Below are positions 48,144 through 61,016 of a stretch of DNA of 64,000 nt, one piece after another. The DNA comes from Anoplopoma fimbria (lineage: Eukaryota; Chordata; Actinopteri; Perciformes; Anoplopomatidae): the NCBI RefSeq assembly GCF_027596085.1, contig NC_072469.1, positions 19,051,281-19,115,280 of the forward strand. Reading direction: 5' to 3'. The position numbers were made by a program, and so were the translations under genes. Every line of letters starts with the position of its first letter. Position 1 is the first letter of the stretch. Under the pieces are notes generated by a model, which saw nothing but the letters and a program-made list of their open reading frames with translations, was not told the DNA's origin and did no database searches.

Positions 48144-49006
48144 CTGACTCTCTCACACACACTTGTGAACATTTGTTCCATTGCTCTTTGACTCCTTCCT
48201 TATCAGATCAACACAATTTCCAATTTATCACCACTTCCTTCATATGCACACATGCACATTCCCATGATCCTGCCATGACATCAATTTTATGAGCTGTACA
48301 ACCAAAAAGCAAAGGGAAATAGAGCAAGATATGGAAGGAGGGCACGGAGGCTGGGCGGAAGGAATTAGAGGGAATAAGTGGCAACGAGTAGACGTGGGTG
48401 AGAAATTCATTTTATGCATTACGCGCTAAGCCAAGGCTCCTCATCCATGGGTTTTTTCTTTTTTGGTCCCTTATGCATTTGGAACAATATAGGGTCACCC
48501 TCCCATAGACACTAAGCCCCTGAATCTCTCTCCATGTCCCTCGCTGCCTTTGTCTGTCCGCTGCTGAGACAGCATGTAGCCCTCCACTAGGAAATGGCAG
48601 GGTATTACAAAGTATTAAGAAAGAGTCAGAGTGGGAATTGGAAGCGATAAGAAATTAAAGTTTACATACAGCAGCACAGCTATCTTTGAGGTTTTCCACT
48701 TAGTAAGGGATTAGTGAAAGTGGGGGTGGCATCACGGTGGTGAACCACGTATCAGAATTGTTGAGAAGATAAAATTAACTAATACAGTACCTACAGATAT
48801 ATATGATGATATAAAATTAAGCTAATCAGGATTTAATGTGTGAGTTTTAAATTTATGAAATACTTAAAATTAGATTTTTTTTTCCCAATCAAACTGTCAC
48901 AACTTTAATAAATCTTCAATAATTCAATAATGTATTCTAAGTGTCTCTAATCAGGGGCAGATAACATGACCAGAGCTGTGATTAGCACCCGCTCAGCCGC
49001 GAGTCG

Positions 49007-49041
49007 CCTCCTCCTCCTCCTCCTCCTCCTCCTCCTCCTCC
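49007..49041. repeat. (CCT)n trinucleotide repeat, 35 bp
   Basis: About 11 uninterrupted CCT/CTC units. A polypurine-polypyrimidine tract of this type can adopt H-DNA. Confidence 0.97.
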
Positions 49042-50012
49042 CAGCATTGACCAAAGACTCTCTCCATTAGCAATCACCTGTGTTTGCTGTGTTTACAAGG
49101 GCAAAATCTGATGCATTTGGTCATTTACATGTTATTCACACCTTTAACTTTTTGCATATATATGAGCCCATTTCCCTGCCTCAGCCCTCAATGAGTGCTC
49201 TTAGGCAGAGTTATGACTCGCCTCAATGAATGGCAATTGGCACGCCTCAAATCTTAAATCAGGAGTTGGTGTGGGGGAAGTGGAGCGCTATAGAAGTTTG
49301 CTGGCAAACTTTAAATAGGAGGGATGAAGCTGGTTTGTCAATAGATTTATACTAGGCTATTAATTATTAAAGTAAATATTAGGTTTAATGACTCCGTACT
49401 TTTGGAATAGTTAAATATATTTTTTATTGATAATGACAGGCTTACTAGGACTTGAAAATCATCTAAAACATACAATAGTGTACCCAGCAGATTAAACATA
49501 TATGATCGCTTCAGTGGCTCACACACGCAATGTGGCCAATTCTATTTATTGGCGTGCCAAGACAGGAAATGCATAGGCATACCTCATGGCCTCTGCATAA
49601 TGAGTTCATCAGTAAATGAAATGAAATGTCAAATTATCTTCATAGCCAAGCAGGGTTAAAAGAGGAGGGGTCACAGCTTCACATTGCGTCATGCCACTGG
49701 GGGGGACACACGGAGTAAAATCTGGTCTGCCCAAGCCAAAAGGCTCACTATCTGGCACACAATCAGAGAACATGATGATTGATTGGTGCAGGGCGGGTGT
49801 CATAGTAGCTTGCTTCACCGGTGAGAATAACAATTCTACAACATTTTTAAAAGATCTCTAAGAAAAGACCATAAACAAATGCATTCTATTCTACTCTTCT
49901 GTCATATATTGGCCACCATCATCCATTCCTGAGTATCCAAAAAGTTTTGTCAGGCCGCGTGCATCCAAAGAACACCTGAGCATGCACCATCCCTTTAATT
50001 CTAGCGTCGTCT

Positions 50013-50088
50013 GTTGGAACCCGCCAACAGTTGGAACCCGCCAACAGTTGGAACCCGCCAACAGTTGGAACCCGCCAACAGTTGGAAC
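50013..50088. repeat. 17-bp minisatellite, 4.5 units
   Basis: The unit GTTGGAACCCGCCAACA starts at 50013, 50030, 50047 and 50064, with a partial fifth at 50081. All full units are identical. Each unit junction forms the palindrome CCAACAGTTGG, which contains an E-box (CAGTTG) that on the other strand is a MYB-type CAACTG. Confidence 0.97.
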
Positions 50089-51641
50089 AGTGCCCCTTAT
50101 GCCCTCATTCAATAGCCTTGTTTGAAAGCCAGATGCTCTTCCTGGGGGGTTTGCCTACCTGGGGGAAGCTCTGATCTCCTTCTTCCGCTGCTGCTGTTGC
50201 GTTCCTAATCATTCCCATATAGAGGTATGTTGCGTGAGTTTCAGACCGATGTCCCTGCGTGCTGTGCACACATTGTTAAATGTGTAGGGAAAGCACTTAG
50301 TTACTTGCTGGTTTAATGAGTTTGTAACTTGCATATAATGCCCGAGACATGGCTACCAACTTTGGAGATTTTCATTTTGGGACTGAGATACTGTCAAACT
50401 ACTGACTGCGAGAGTGTTTCAGGCAGCCAAGGTATACCCTTGAAAAATGATTGGTTAGCTTAATGCCTTTTATATTTCTTAAAATATTTGTTACAGATGT
50501 AGCAAGGTCTTATTTCAGTGTTTGGTCTTTTAGACTGATATGTATACCAAGTATTTGAATTGAGTTGAATACTTTGTTCCTTTTTGGTTTCTGACATCAC
50601 TTTAGAATTACTATTTACTCAAAGGCCTTGTTTGCTTGAAATGTCGTTGTATCCTTGTGGTGAGTGATCACAGAGGGAAGTGCTATGTGACAAATCCCTT
50701 CTCATTTTTGTCTGGACCGTAGCAGAGTGGATGCCAGTCCTATAAACGTAAACGTCTTTCACTGACTGATTGATTGAGTGAGTGATGAAGTTTCACCTAT
50801 GGTCTGTCAAGTTGACGTTTCACCTCTGGCAGTTGCTCTTTCAAAAAGAATAGGCGCAACAGTGTTTCCGCTGGTAATATCTTTGCAACCACAGCAATAA
50901 AAATAAAACACAAAAATCTCTATACATACATGGTTGTTGTTGCTCAGCAACCCGATTTGTTGACCGCAAAGCTCAAAGCTTCAGACCACGACAGAAATTT
51001 GCAGATGAACATTTAAAATCCTGTAACTGACATCATAGACACCAGTGCAACCTAGTCATGTTTTTGTTGGGTTTTGTTTTATTTATTGCGGTGCTTGTGT
51101 TTTTCCTGTGGAATCACTATGCCTTTTGCCTAACAAACCCCTATTTTGCAACTGGTTGCAGCCCCATAGGTCTGGTATTAGTATTATAATGATTTGGTAT
51201 TTTAATATTAGTCAGATAAATCTGTGACACTTAATTTTGAACAGTTGTACTGACTCAATCTGATTTGTTAACAGCTCACGTCTTGCCTGTGATGATGGGA
51301 ACTCTCTTGTTTTAAGGACGAGAAATTAAATGAGTGAGCAATTCCTTGGGTTAAAGTGTCAATGTGGCGCAGTTGATCATTTGGCCTGGTTGAGCCCTCT
51401 CTCTGGCTCTGTCACATTAGCTTAAATCCATACCACATGTATTCATATCTTCCTTTTCTTTGAGGGGATTTTGGACTGTGGGGGGAAATTACAGCGCACA
51501 TTAACTTCACAATGAAAGAAATAGAGGCTATTAGTTTAAGACAACAGTGCTGACCACACAGCTTCTGCTGTTGTGGCTACACTGATCCATCACCGAACAA
51601 GGAAGTTACAGTGTTTGTGTCCTCTTGGTTTGTTTTGGAAT

Positions 51642-51643
<2 letters not shown>

Positions 51644-51732
<89 letters not shown>
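51644..51732. repeat. (AC)n microsatellite, 89 bp
   Basis: Pure AC run. Confidence 0.98.
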
Positions 51733-51733
<1 letters not shown>

Positions 51734-52504
51734 GCATTGCCTTGATCCTGTAGACTAAAGCGATGACGAAAACTCTAAAACATATTTGTTAGTTCCAAAA
51801 AGTTCAGTGTCTTTCAACAGGCATAAATCTGGCAGAAACAGATGCATCATCAACTTTGTGCTACAAACAGATGCTCATCAGTGAAAAAACAATTACAAAC
51901 ATTGCTTCACTCTAAATCCAGGCTTAAATTCACTCTTTCAGGACTCAAGGACTCAATCACCTTCAAAAGATACTGCACAAGCCGCCATGTATTCATAGTT
52001 AATCCCCAAATGGTCTATGTACGAAGACAGGCTTTTAACACCCTATGACTGCTTTCACCCTTTGGTATAATGACATGTTACTCGGTCATCCAATATACAG
52101 ATGGGGTTTTGACCCTTTTAAGCTGTTAGTACTCTTTAAGACGAAAAGTTCCTCTGTCTTCAGTCAATTTTTTTGTTCCTCTTTTGCTTATGGTCTTTCG
52201 TGTGGGTCCCTTGTATTTTTTTAGCGAATAATTCCATTTCTATAAAATCACGTGTGGCTCTACATCCCCCTGTGGATCTCTGCTCTAAAGCTCAAGCACT
52301 TTTTATTTTTCTTCTTTTAAAGTGCTCTCTTTTTTCTGCTGCAAATCCTAGCCTCTGCAAGACCTCAACAACTTCAGTAATAACTCTCCTGACCCCAGTC
52401 CCTCACTGCTGAGGATCCCAGTGAGACCACCGGCGACCTTTTAAACCTCACTTTGCCGCTACGCAATTCAGAAGATTTATAACATCTGTGAAATCTGGCC
52501 TTTT

Positions 52505-52930
52505 CTCAAAAGGGATTCGACTCAAGTCCTTGTCCAAGCCCCAGTCATTCCTTGACTAGACCCCCTGTTGGCTCAGCTCCCCGTGCACTTCTGTCTGTGC
52601 CATGCAATTCAACCATTACACCTTTCTCAATTCCTCCAAGTCACCTCAGTGCTGACAACAATATAAAGGATCAGACAGGAACTGTACCCCCTACCTCCAG
52701 GCAATGGTTCAACCTTATATTCCAGCTTTGCACTCAGTAGTTAATAGGTGCTCAGCATTCTCTTCCCTGTGGCGACCGAGCTATCACTGCGCTCTGTCTG
52801 GACTCTTCGCCCTCCTGGGTCCTCAGTGGGGAAATGATCCATCCTGTCAGCTGCAAGACAGCAGAATCACTCCTTATCTTTTGTATAATGAAATCTTCAG
52901 GCTACACCTCACCCCAGACTTTGTGCAGCT
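52505..52930 (+). pseudogene. L2-like LINE ORF2 C-terminal remnant
   Basis: CAAGTCCTTGTCCAAGCCCC, then AGTCATTCCTTGACTAGA, corresponds to the LINE-2 motif LVQALVISRLDYCNALL after decay (stops are present). Further on, one frame reads FALLGPQWGND and, after a +1 shift, PVSCKTAESLLIF. These align with the FALLAPQWWNELPVSVRTAESLPIF-type C-terminus (split here across the shift) of fish L2 reverse-transcriptase proteins. It is 5'-truncated, frameshifted and inactive. It lies 244 bp from a SINE of the kind L2 elements mobilise. Boundaries are approximate. Confidence 0.8.
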
Positions 52931-53173
52931 TTTCCTTTACTTTCTTTTTTCCCACCTTTTTACACTAACAATTAAAACCGAGCTAAAATAAAACCATTAG
53001 CACTTTTTAACAGTTGATATCTTTCCATTGCCAGGCTACTTTTGTTTTTTCTATATTATGTCAGTACTGTCCATGTTGTATTTGTTTAGACACACATACA
53101 CACACCATGCTCCATCACCTCTTGCTCTCTCTGCATGACGTTTGTGAATTCATAAGTGGCAGACAGACCAGTT

Positions 53174-53444
53174 CATTACATTACATTACATTACAGTCAT
53201 TTAGCAGACGCTTTTATCCAAAGCGACTTACAATCAGTAGTATATTACATATCATTCACCCATTCACACACTGATGACAGGCTACATCCTTCATGCAACA
53301 TCCAGTCCACACCGATGGCAAGCCTTCGGGAGCAACTTGGGGTTAAGTGTCTTGCCCAAGGACACATCGACCGTCGAAGCCGGGTATCGAACCACCGATC
53401 CTCTGATTGGAGAACTACCTTGCTCTCCACTACGCCACAGCCAC
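53174..53444 (-). mobile_element. tRNA-derived SINE (V-SINE type), minus copy
   Basis: On the minus strand this has A box TGGCGTAGTGG (53427-53437), a perfect B box GGTTCGATACC (53383-53393), the GTCCTTGGGCAAGACACTTA domain, and an L2-like tail ending in (TAATG)n at 53174. It lacks about 33 bp found in the middle of the 31672 copy. The better boxes suggest this copy is closer to the family consensus. Confidence 0.93.
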
Positions 53445-53855
53445 CCATTAACATGCACACTGAAGAATCACATGTGTCAGACAGAAGGGGCTCTCTTATC
53501 AGCTCAAGCATCGTTCGTTATTTTCTTATATTTCTGATATATATACATAAAATATGTAGGTCTTTATTTTATGCATAGTTCATGTCGTTCGTATCATGTA
53601 CTATGTATACTATATTATGCATATTTATGTACATCATATTATGTCAGTCAAATCTCAGGATATGCAAGCACCAAGACTTAGTAAGTCATTACAGCAATGT
53701 TGTTTGCAAATCTAAAACTTAGAGTGTAAGACTGTGGAATTTGACAATATGTATCTTATTCACTTCATGAAAAGTTTATTTCCCAAATGTTAACCAGGAT
53801 TGGTTAAGAACTCCCTTGTCAGCCTCAAGTCAAAACGTATGTATTTGTCCAGGGT

Positions 53856-53880
53856 TGTGTGTGTGTGTGTGTGTGTGTGT
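53856..53880. repeat. (GT)n microsatellite, 25 bp
   Basis: Short pure GT run. Confidence 0.95.
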
Positions 53881-54274
53881 AGTTACTCATGCCACAGGAG
53901 AGTCAGACAGAGCTAAATAAGAGAAGGCATTACCATCCATCCCAGTCTCTTCCCATCGCTGGAGATGACAGGCAAAATGCTGACACCGCCCTCCTTTCAA
54001 ATTGAATTTGAGATATAATATATTCCTGTTTTAATATGAGTGGTAAATCATGTGGGAATAACCCACGCTCACTCACTTTGGTGCTCTCTCTCCCTGTTTC
54101 TCTGGATCAGTGGGGGGTAGATGAATGGATGAATGGAGAGGTTAAATGTGATTGATACAAATCTTGCTTTCTTTGTAGCATGCAGACCGACAAAACATCA
54201 GTACATATAGAGACACACAACAAATTCTGCCACAGCCAATCTTCTGCATACATTACAGCTTGTTTAGTACCCAT

Positions 54275-54705
54275 AGACTATGTAAGCAGTAGTCACCGTG
54301 ACGTCAACCATTTGTTTTTGGACTACGGTTATGAATCCTCGAGTTTGACCTTTTGCCTGCGCCATCTTGGCTTTTTGGAACCGGAATGGACAAGAGAGGG
54401 TGGAGCTAAGTACAACCTGATACTGAATAATACCTGGTCATAATTAACTAAATTAACATTATGATGTATTGAAGAAGACTTTAAACTAGTGATTGAGACC
54501 ATTACCTCATGTTTACCATGTATACTAAGTTATTAAATCAAGTGAGAAGTAGGGTCATTTTTTCATAGACTTCTATACAATCTGACCTCCTTTTGCATCC
54601 AGAGGAGTCACCTCTGGATGGCTACTAGAGAGAATGCAAGTTTAACAATCATCTGCATTGGCTTCACTTTTCAGACCAGGAGGAGGATTTGTACCACCCT
54701 GACTT
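54275..54705 (+). repeat. Fish interspersed repeat (GTGACGTCA family), copy A
   Basis: Landmarks in order are CACCGTGACGTCAACCATTT, TGGACTACGGTTATGAATCC, GCGCCATCTTGGCTTTTTGG, GGTGGAGCTAAGTACAACCT, CATAGACTTCTATACAATCT and GCATTGGCTTCACTTTTCAG. These follow a repeat common in percomorph fish and recur in the same order at 58735-59240. It contains a perfect CRE, TGACGTCA, at 54299-54306. No coding capacity; class not assigned. Confidence 0.75.
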
Positions 54706-54839
54706 CACTTGTCTACAACCCATTAAGACCTTAAAATAAGCAAAGCCTTGCATTCTGTTAAAAGTTGTTCTTCAACACATCACAAAGACTACAGCTGATA
54801 GCCAGCTGACTGCTGCAATTAAAGGAATATAATTTGCTT

Positions 54840-54920
54840 CTTTGGCAGGAGTTAGACTAGAGAAGACCAATGCCCGTTCACTGCCTATATGCTAAATATG
54901 AAGCCAATGCCCCGGAGAAG
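54840..54920 (-). repeat. Possible GCTTAGCTTAGC-family MITE fragment
   Basis: GGCAGGAGTTAGACTAGAGA and GCTAAATATGAAGCCAATG loosely resemble one arm of the repeat at 33841-34255. Weak; coincidence is possible. Confidence 0.35.
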
Positions 54921-56770
54921 TTTTCTTCGCTCAAAAAATAGAATAATCTGTGCTAAATGTTTAAAATCACTGATTAACTTCACTGAATAACCAGTCAAAG
55001 AGGTCTGTCATTGAGTGCCATCACCACTTATTCAAGATGCTCCATTGGCATAAAGTGGCAAAATAGGATCCAACCTGTACCAACAGTGCTAGACACAATG
55101 CAAAAACTTGACAATGGCCCAATAGAACCTGATGGCCAACTGTGAGCTTGGTGTGTGAGCTAACAGCGAAACAACAGCTAAACCAGGACAACAGCCCTCT
55201 GGTGATAATATCTTGTCTGCTGCGCCATCAGTCATTGTGACACCATTTAGTTCAAAGTTGTTTGACTATGTTATTTGTTCAGAATTGGGCCATTTATCAA
55301 CATTTCCATGGGCCACAAAAAGCCATAAATAATTGAGAGAAAAATATGAAAAAGAAAAAAACAAACAATGAAATGCATGACACAATTGAGGCTTTTCCAT
55401 TCAGCCTTTATTCTTTATGTACTTTTTATGTTCAACAAGAAAATCTTTAAACCCTAGGAGCTTAATAGCAGCATAATACGTTAAAATTCTAAAATCAATC
55501 CATTTGACAGCACATATTAATGTTCTGTACTCCGAAGTCGCACTCAGGATGTCGGATTTTAATTCTCACCTCCTGGCAATTGTTTTTTTCCCCCTATATA
55601 TTGGCACTAAATCTAGAATAGCTCAATCATACACACAAATACTGTACACACACACACACACGTAAAGTGCAGAGATGATTTGAATAATCACACTTGCTTC
55701 TACATAAAAGCCCCGAAGCTAATGCCCCATACACACATTGGTGCTGAATTTCTCCTCTGTGTTGTGATAATTACTGTAGGCAGACCGTGTAGTTTAGCAG
55801 AGAGGCAGAAATTTGATGTGGGCTGCAGTCTTACCTGCCATTCTTTGCTCTCAATAGGGCTTATGGAGACATTAGGCAAAAGTCATTAACTACAGCAGAG
55901 ACAAGTAGAGATGTGGAGGGAATCCAACTCACTTACTGAGCTCGATGCACAAAATAAAAAGGCATTGGTGCATGAGGGAGTGTGTGTGTGTGTCTGTGTG
56001 TGTATGTGTGTGCAAAGTCCTTGTGTATGCATATACAGTAGCCTCTGTGTATGTGAGTGTGTTTCTGCATTAAAGAGAAACAGAGAATGACTTCATGCTT
56101 TGTAATTGCAAATTGTAATTTGTATCCAAGACTCAAACCTGAAACCCCATAAGCCTTATTTTGTTTATGCTGTGATGCAGTGCAGAACAGGGACGCTGTC
56201 AGTGGTGCCATCCACTGATTGATGTGAGGTGTATCAATTCTCTGGATTCAGTTGTGGGCGAAGCATATAGGCTTGCAAGACTTACTGTATTCACATGGTA
56301 AAAAAAAACGCCTGCCCCATTCTTCATTTAGTCTCAGAATAAACATAGAGATGGTAACATCTCTGCAAATGTCAAGATATGCCAAAAAAAACAAAAAAAA
56401 TTGCCATTTGCTTTTATATTCAATTCGTTTCTCCCATGATATGCAGTTAGAGGAGAAAAACAGTTGCGTAAACAACATCTTGCAGAATATAACCTCGAGA
56501 TCCATCCCTGTGTTCACTGAAACCTCTGTTTTGATGCATGTATTTCATTACATCCACATGTACCCATCACTGATTTGCAGTATAACCAACAATTTATATC
56601 TATAAGGGAGGAATAAAAACACCCAGTGGTGCCATTTTTCAAAACTTGTTTTTCAGTTTCAGTTTCTCCTTTTGAACAGTTTTTTTTCCATATTTTAAGC
56701 CTGACTTGGTTTTACTCTAAAATAGTAGAAATATTAGCTGGTAAAATGGTTTTGTATGTCTGTGTGAGCA

Positions 56771-56829
<59 letters not shown>

Positions 56830-58464
56830 GCGCGCGTGTGTCAACCGGTACAAAATGAGCAGGACTTAAGAAGCATTTATCATGATTAGTCTTTCATCAG
56901 TGGACCAGAAGAGGCCTTTAATATCATTGACAGTCATTCCCTGCTTTTTCCATCTTCATTTTTTACCCCACCCGTCCTTGATTCACTCAGTGCCGCTTTC
57001 CACAGGCTGTTTTCATCAAAGAAGCTCAATAATCAGCAACCGCCACCCCACCCTCTCCACCCATCACCTCGGGCCTATAACAGCAGTCATTAGCTTGACC
57101 TTGCTCGCTGTTTAGACGTAGGGGTGAGGGGTTGTTATCCATATTCGTTGCAGACTCATCTTAGCAAGCTAACGTGATATGATGATCGACTGCACTTTTT
57201 TCTCTTAAGCATTATAATGGAAAAAACAAGATTGAACTGCCATCTTTGCCTTGTTTTCTATAAATAACAGCGACAGTACCTGAAATCACAGCTGTTGCAA
57301 AAGCATCACATACTTACTTTTACTATCTCACATATATTGCTTTTTATCTTGTGTTAACTATAAAAACAAACTGTGAAATATACACATGTATCATTAGTAA
57401 TCATACAGCAGATCAGGGCAAAATTGTTTAGTATGTCAGATTTTGTCTTGAAATATGCGTTTTGACTGACAACTCGTCCAAAACCCAAAGATAGAGATTT
57501 TCAGTTGATCAACTGTGCATATAATCTTGTGTCAAGAAAACATATATGAAATATAAATGTTCTAGATCATTATTTCATCATTGTGGTATTGAAATAATCA
57601 GATCAAAGTTGTTCAGAGATCAGACTTTTATCCATCAGACAAAACAAACTGGAAAATCTCAAAATGACCTCGTCCAGGGCATTAAAGTAAGCCCACCTGC
57701 TATTTATCATCACATCACCAGTTGAGAAATAGCTCAAGTGGCAGGACAGAGCCCCATAAAGCCTGGGTCCATGTTCCCTCTCCGCATCGTTCTCAAGAAC
57801 AGTAGTAGCTACCAGCACTCAGCCCTTTTATGTGTCTTTTAACTACACAGTATCTGTCTAGTTCACTTTTGATCTCCAGCGAGACAAAAGGTGGCAGAGA
57901 AATGCCAGACAGTCATTTCTTACCTTTCTTTGAGGGCTGAGAAAATCAAGTGCAGTGTTAAATCTGATCCTGTCAGTGCAGTTGACGGCTAAAGGGGACT
58001 CTGTAAGAGGCTTTTCTGCTGTGTGTCTGTTGACTGTAGGGTTGTTCTTTAAAAGCTAAAGGAAAGACAGAGAAAGTCTTTTGGAGCTTGCAGTCAGAGA
58101 AAAAAAGTAACTTTATTATGTCTGACAGAAAAGAGAACATCAATTATTGTTTGATTTTACTCTATGGTGTTTGGATTATGACAACAAAAGATACCCACAC
58201 ACCTGCTGCATACAGTATGGGATGAACTTAAACACATATATTTATTTTTCTTCCTACCTTTTTTCCTTGTTTCCCTCTATCCTTGCAAAATGTTTAGGAG
58301 CAGCTCCACTTTGTTAATCATGTGTTTGGTGAAAATATATCAATACACAGTAGAATGTGCCAAACTTTATTTTTATTTTCACAATAGTTAATATTTAATA
58401 GGAGTTAATAACAGTTGATAGTATATCAGAAAACCTTTTACACCATTCTCTGACCTAGTGCACC
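54921..58464. other. Intergenic: one microsatellite, no gene
   Basis: AT-rich unique sequence with GT-rich patches at 55980-56070 and 56772-56840. No exon recognised on either strand. Confidence 0.6.
56772..56840. repeat. (GT)n microsatellite ending in CG-rich GTGCGCGCG
   Basis: GT run of about 55 bp, then CGTGTGCGCGCGTGTG, a strong Z-DNA-type alternation. Confidence 0.96.
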
Positions 58465-58670
58465 TTTTTAAAAGTTCTAATTTTCAGGTTCATACTTGTA
58501 TAATTGGTTTCTAAGAGAACATGTTCAAGCTACACGCTTTAATGTTCAAAAAACACATTGTTATTATCCTGTGTCTGGAAATGCCTGTCTGAAATTCTCA
58601 ATTTTAGTGACTCTATCTTAAAGCCCTGCTCCTGAAAAAGCCAAGTCTGCTCTCATTGGCTTTTGAGAAA
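58465..58670 (+). repeat. Fish interspersed repeat (AACATGTT..CAAAAAACAC family)
   Basis: CAGGTTCATACTTGTATAAT, GCTTTAATGTTCAAAAAACA, TTAAAGCCCTGCTCCTGAAA and AAGCCAAGTCTGCTCTCATT, then GGC, match a repeat I know from many fish introns. It lies directly before the copy at 58735. Class not assigned. Confidence 0.65.
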
Positions 58671-58734
58671 AATATGTTGCACCTTTCTAGTTCTCAAGCC
58701 GTGGGTTGAGATCATATATGTTATATAAGAGGTA

Positions 58735-59240
58735 TATGTATTCACCATGAAGTCACCTATTGGTTTGTAAACTTTGGTTTTGAAGCCTGGAGTTGGGCAT
58801 TTTTGCCGTCGCCCTCTTGGTTTTCTGCAGCCAGAAGTGACAGGAGAGGGTGTAGCTAAGTACAACCAAACACTGAATAAGACATGTTTAGTCAACAGAA
58901 AAGACAAAAATGTACTATCATGAACTAAAACCCACTGTGAAAGGGTTAACATTGTAAGACAAAAACTGAGACAACACCCAGACCAGTCAACTCTGTGGTA
59001 GGAACCTGTCAATCATAATGTAGCCACACCCTAAAGCATACACTGCTTTGTTGTCTATTTTACTCTAAATTGCACAGTAATTTAATAGATAAACATAATC
59101 CTGCTTTGAAGAGACTTGCGATTGAAACCTTAGAGTGAGAAGAAGGGCCATTTTCTCATACTTAGACTTCTTAACAATCCGACTTCTTTCTACAACCAGA
59201 TGAGTCGCCCATGAGCCTGCAGGTGACACAGGAAGGGTAG
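58735..59240 (+). repeat. Fish interspersed repeat (GTGACGTCA family), copy B
   Basis: ATTCACCATGAAGTCACCTA, TTTTGCCGTCGCCCTCTTGG, GTGTAGCTAAGTACAACCAA, AACCTGTCAATCATAATGTA and AACAATCCGACTTCTTTCTA match copy A (54275-54705) in order and strand. This copy keeps a longer middle part. Its CRE is mutated (ATGAAGTCA). Confidence 0.75.
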
Positions 59241-59834
59241 CAAGATCTGAATGGCTTGTTGAATCACGTTTTTTTTCTGACAGCCCACAGAAGATTGGGA
59301 CGTCTTGTTCCACAGTTTGTGGCTCGGCAGGCACCCCAGGTACCCACATTTATGTGCACAGGCACTAAAAAAGCCCAATCACAATCACTGTAAAACTAGT
59401 CCCACCAGCCTGAACAATAGCTTCAAATCGTTGGTTCTCTGATTTGAGTATTTTACTTGAGTTATGCACCTTGACCTGTCTTACCAAATAAAGGAACATT
59501 GTATGTAAATCAATGTGATTGTAAGAGTGCAGGCAAGGCTACAGAGCTACAATTCTTCTTTGAGCCAACAACACAGCGAACTACATCCACATTTACCTGC
59601 AACCACACACTCTACACAACCCCCGCATAGCAGGTCCACAATAGACTATCAACAGCTAATAGCATGCTAACCAACTTCATGCAGCTAACACCATATCAAG
59701 CTAGCGTGCTGGCAGCTCAACCCAACAGTCACCCTCCGCCGCTCATCTTACTGTAGCAAGCAAGAGACACACACCTATCTACCCCATAACGGCTAACTAG
59801 CCTCCTGTTTAGTGGAGGCTTGTTGGTTGATTGT

Positions 59835-59840
<6 letters not shown>

Positions 59841-59902
<62 letters not shown>
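59841..59902. repeat. (GT)n microsatellite, 62 bp
   Basis: Pure GT run. Confidence 0.97.
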
Positions 59903-59904
<2 letters not shown>

Positions 59905-61016
59905 ATCACAAGCCTCACTAGGGGAGCTGTTACAGGCCGATGACAGATTGTCCAGACAATTGCTTTTAACAAGCTGGAGGGAAAGTAGGGCAAAAATACT
60001 AATGTCTCGCCTCAATGATCCATTCCACCTCAATATATATTTCCTTTTGCTCTCTATAATTTATAAGTGGACGCTTCTTCCAAGCGCATCGCACGAAAGT
60101 ATACACGCGCTAATGTGAACGTACATGTACGCACCAACGTGCACAGAGGACAGCACAGCAACAGGCACACACAGAGAAGCAGCAGGTTGGGAGGAAATGG
60201 CTACTTTATCTGTATTTGTTTAGTCATTTTCTAGTTTTTGTTTTGTTTTAAGTAAATACCAAGAGCCCAAGGGAGAAGCACCTTGATATTGAAATGATGT
60301 GTTTGTGCATATAAGTATGTGTCTGTTTATTTACCTTCAATTAAACCCTAGGCCAAGGTGACCGTATAAAGTCTTAGCAGAGTGTGGTAAGTGCAAGATA
60401 GCCAGTGTAGTACAACCAATCAATTAGGAGCCAAATGGATTTATTGTTAGCTCCCAGCTGCATGCAATATGGTCGAGGAGAGGGGTCTGTCAGTCAAAGA
60501 AGAAAACGGCAGGGGAAAAAAGAAAGACGGGGAAGGGAAGAAATGCTGTTTCCTGTAACAGGTAGTCTGTGGAGAAGGCTGAGACAGTATTCTCTCTAGT
60601 TTGTTCTACCTGGCAAAACAGGAAAATTAGATATTGACTGGAGAATACGTTTTTTTTTCATTTCAACAAAAGGGGGGCATTAACAAGCAGCTGCATTACT
60701 GAATCGGCTACATAAACTAGCAAATACAGTACAGAACATTTGGACATTAGATAAGACTTTGGACTCATGTAAATATTGCCATTTACTTAGAATCTAGAGT
60801 TGTCTAAATTAGTCGTCAAAAGTTAAAGGTATTTCCTACATCTACATGTGTCCTTCAGCGCACGTCTTTCATTACAATAAATGAAAATGCATTTTTGACC
60901 ATTGCGCACTTTTCAACTATGCTATTGCTTTTTTCCCCCTACAATCAATACAGCTCTAATTAATTAAGTGTATAATACCTACTGGTTTGCTAAATATAAT
61001 TTGATCCAAATTCACA

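Larger units (their letters stand above)
48142..52504. other. Intergenic: tandem repeats, no gene
   Basis: Holds the (CCT)n, 17-bp minisatellite and (AC)n features listed separately. Remaining sequence, including 48400-49000 and 49080-49300, is unique and not recognised. Confidence 0.6.
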
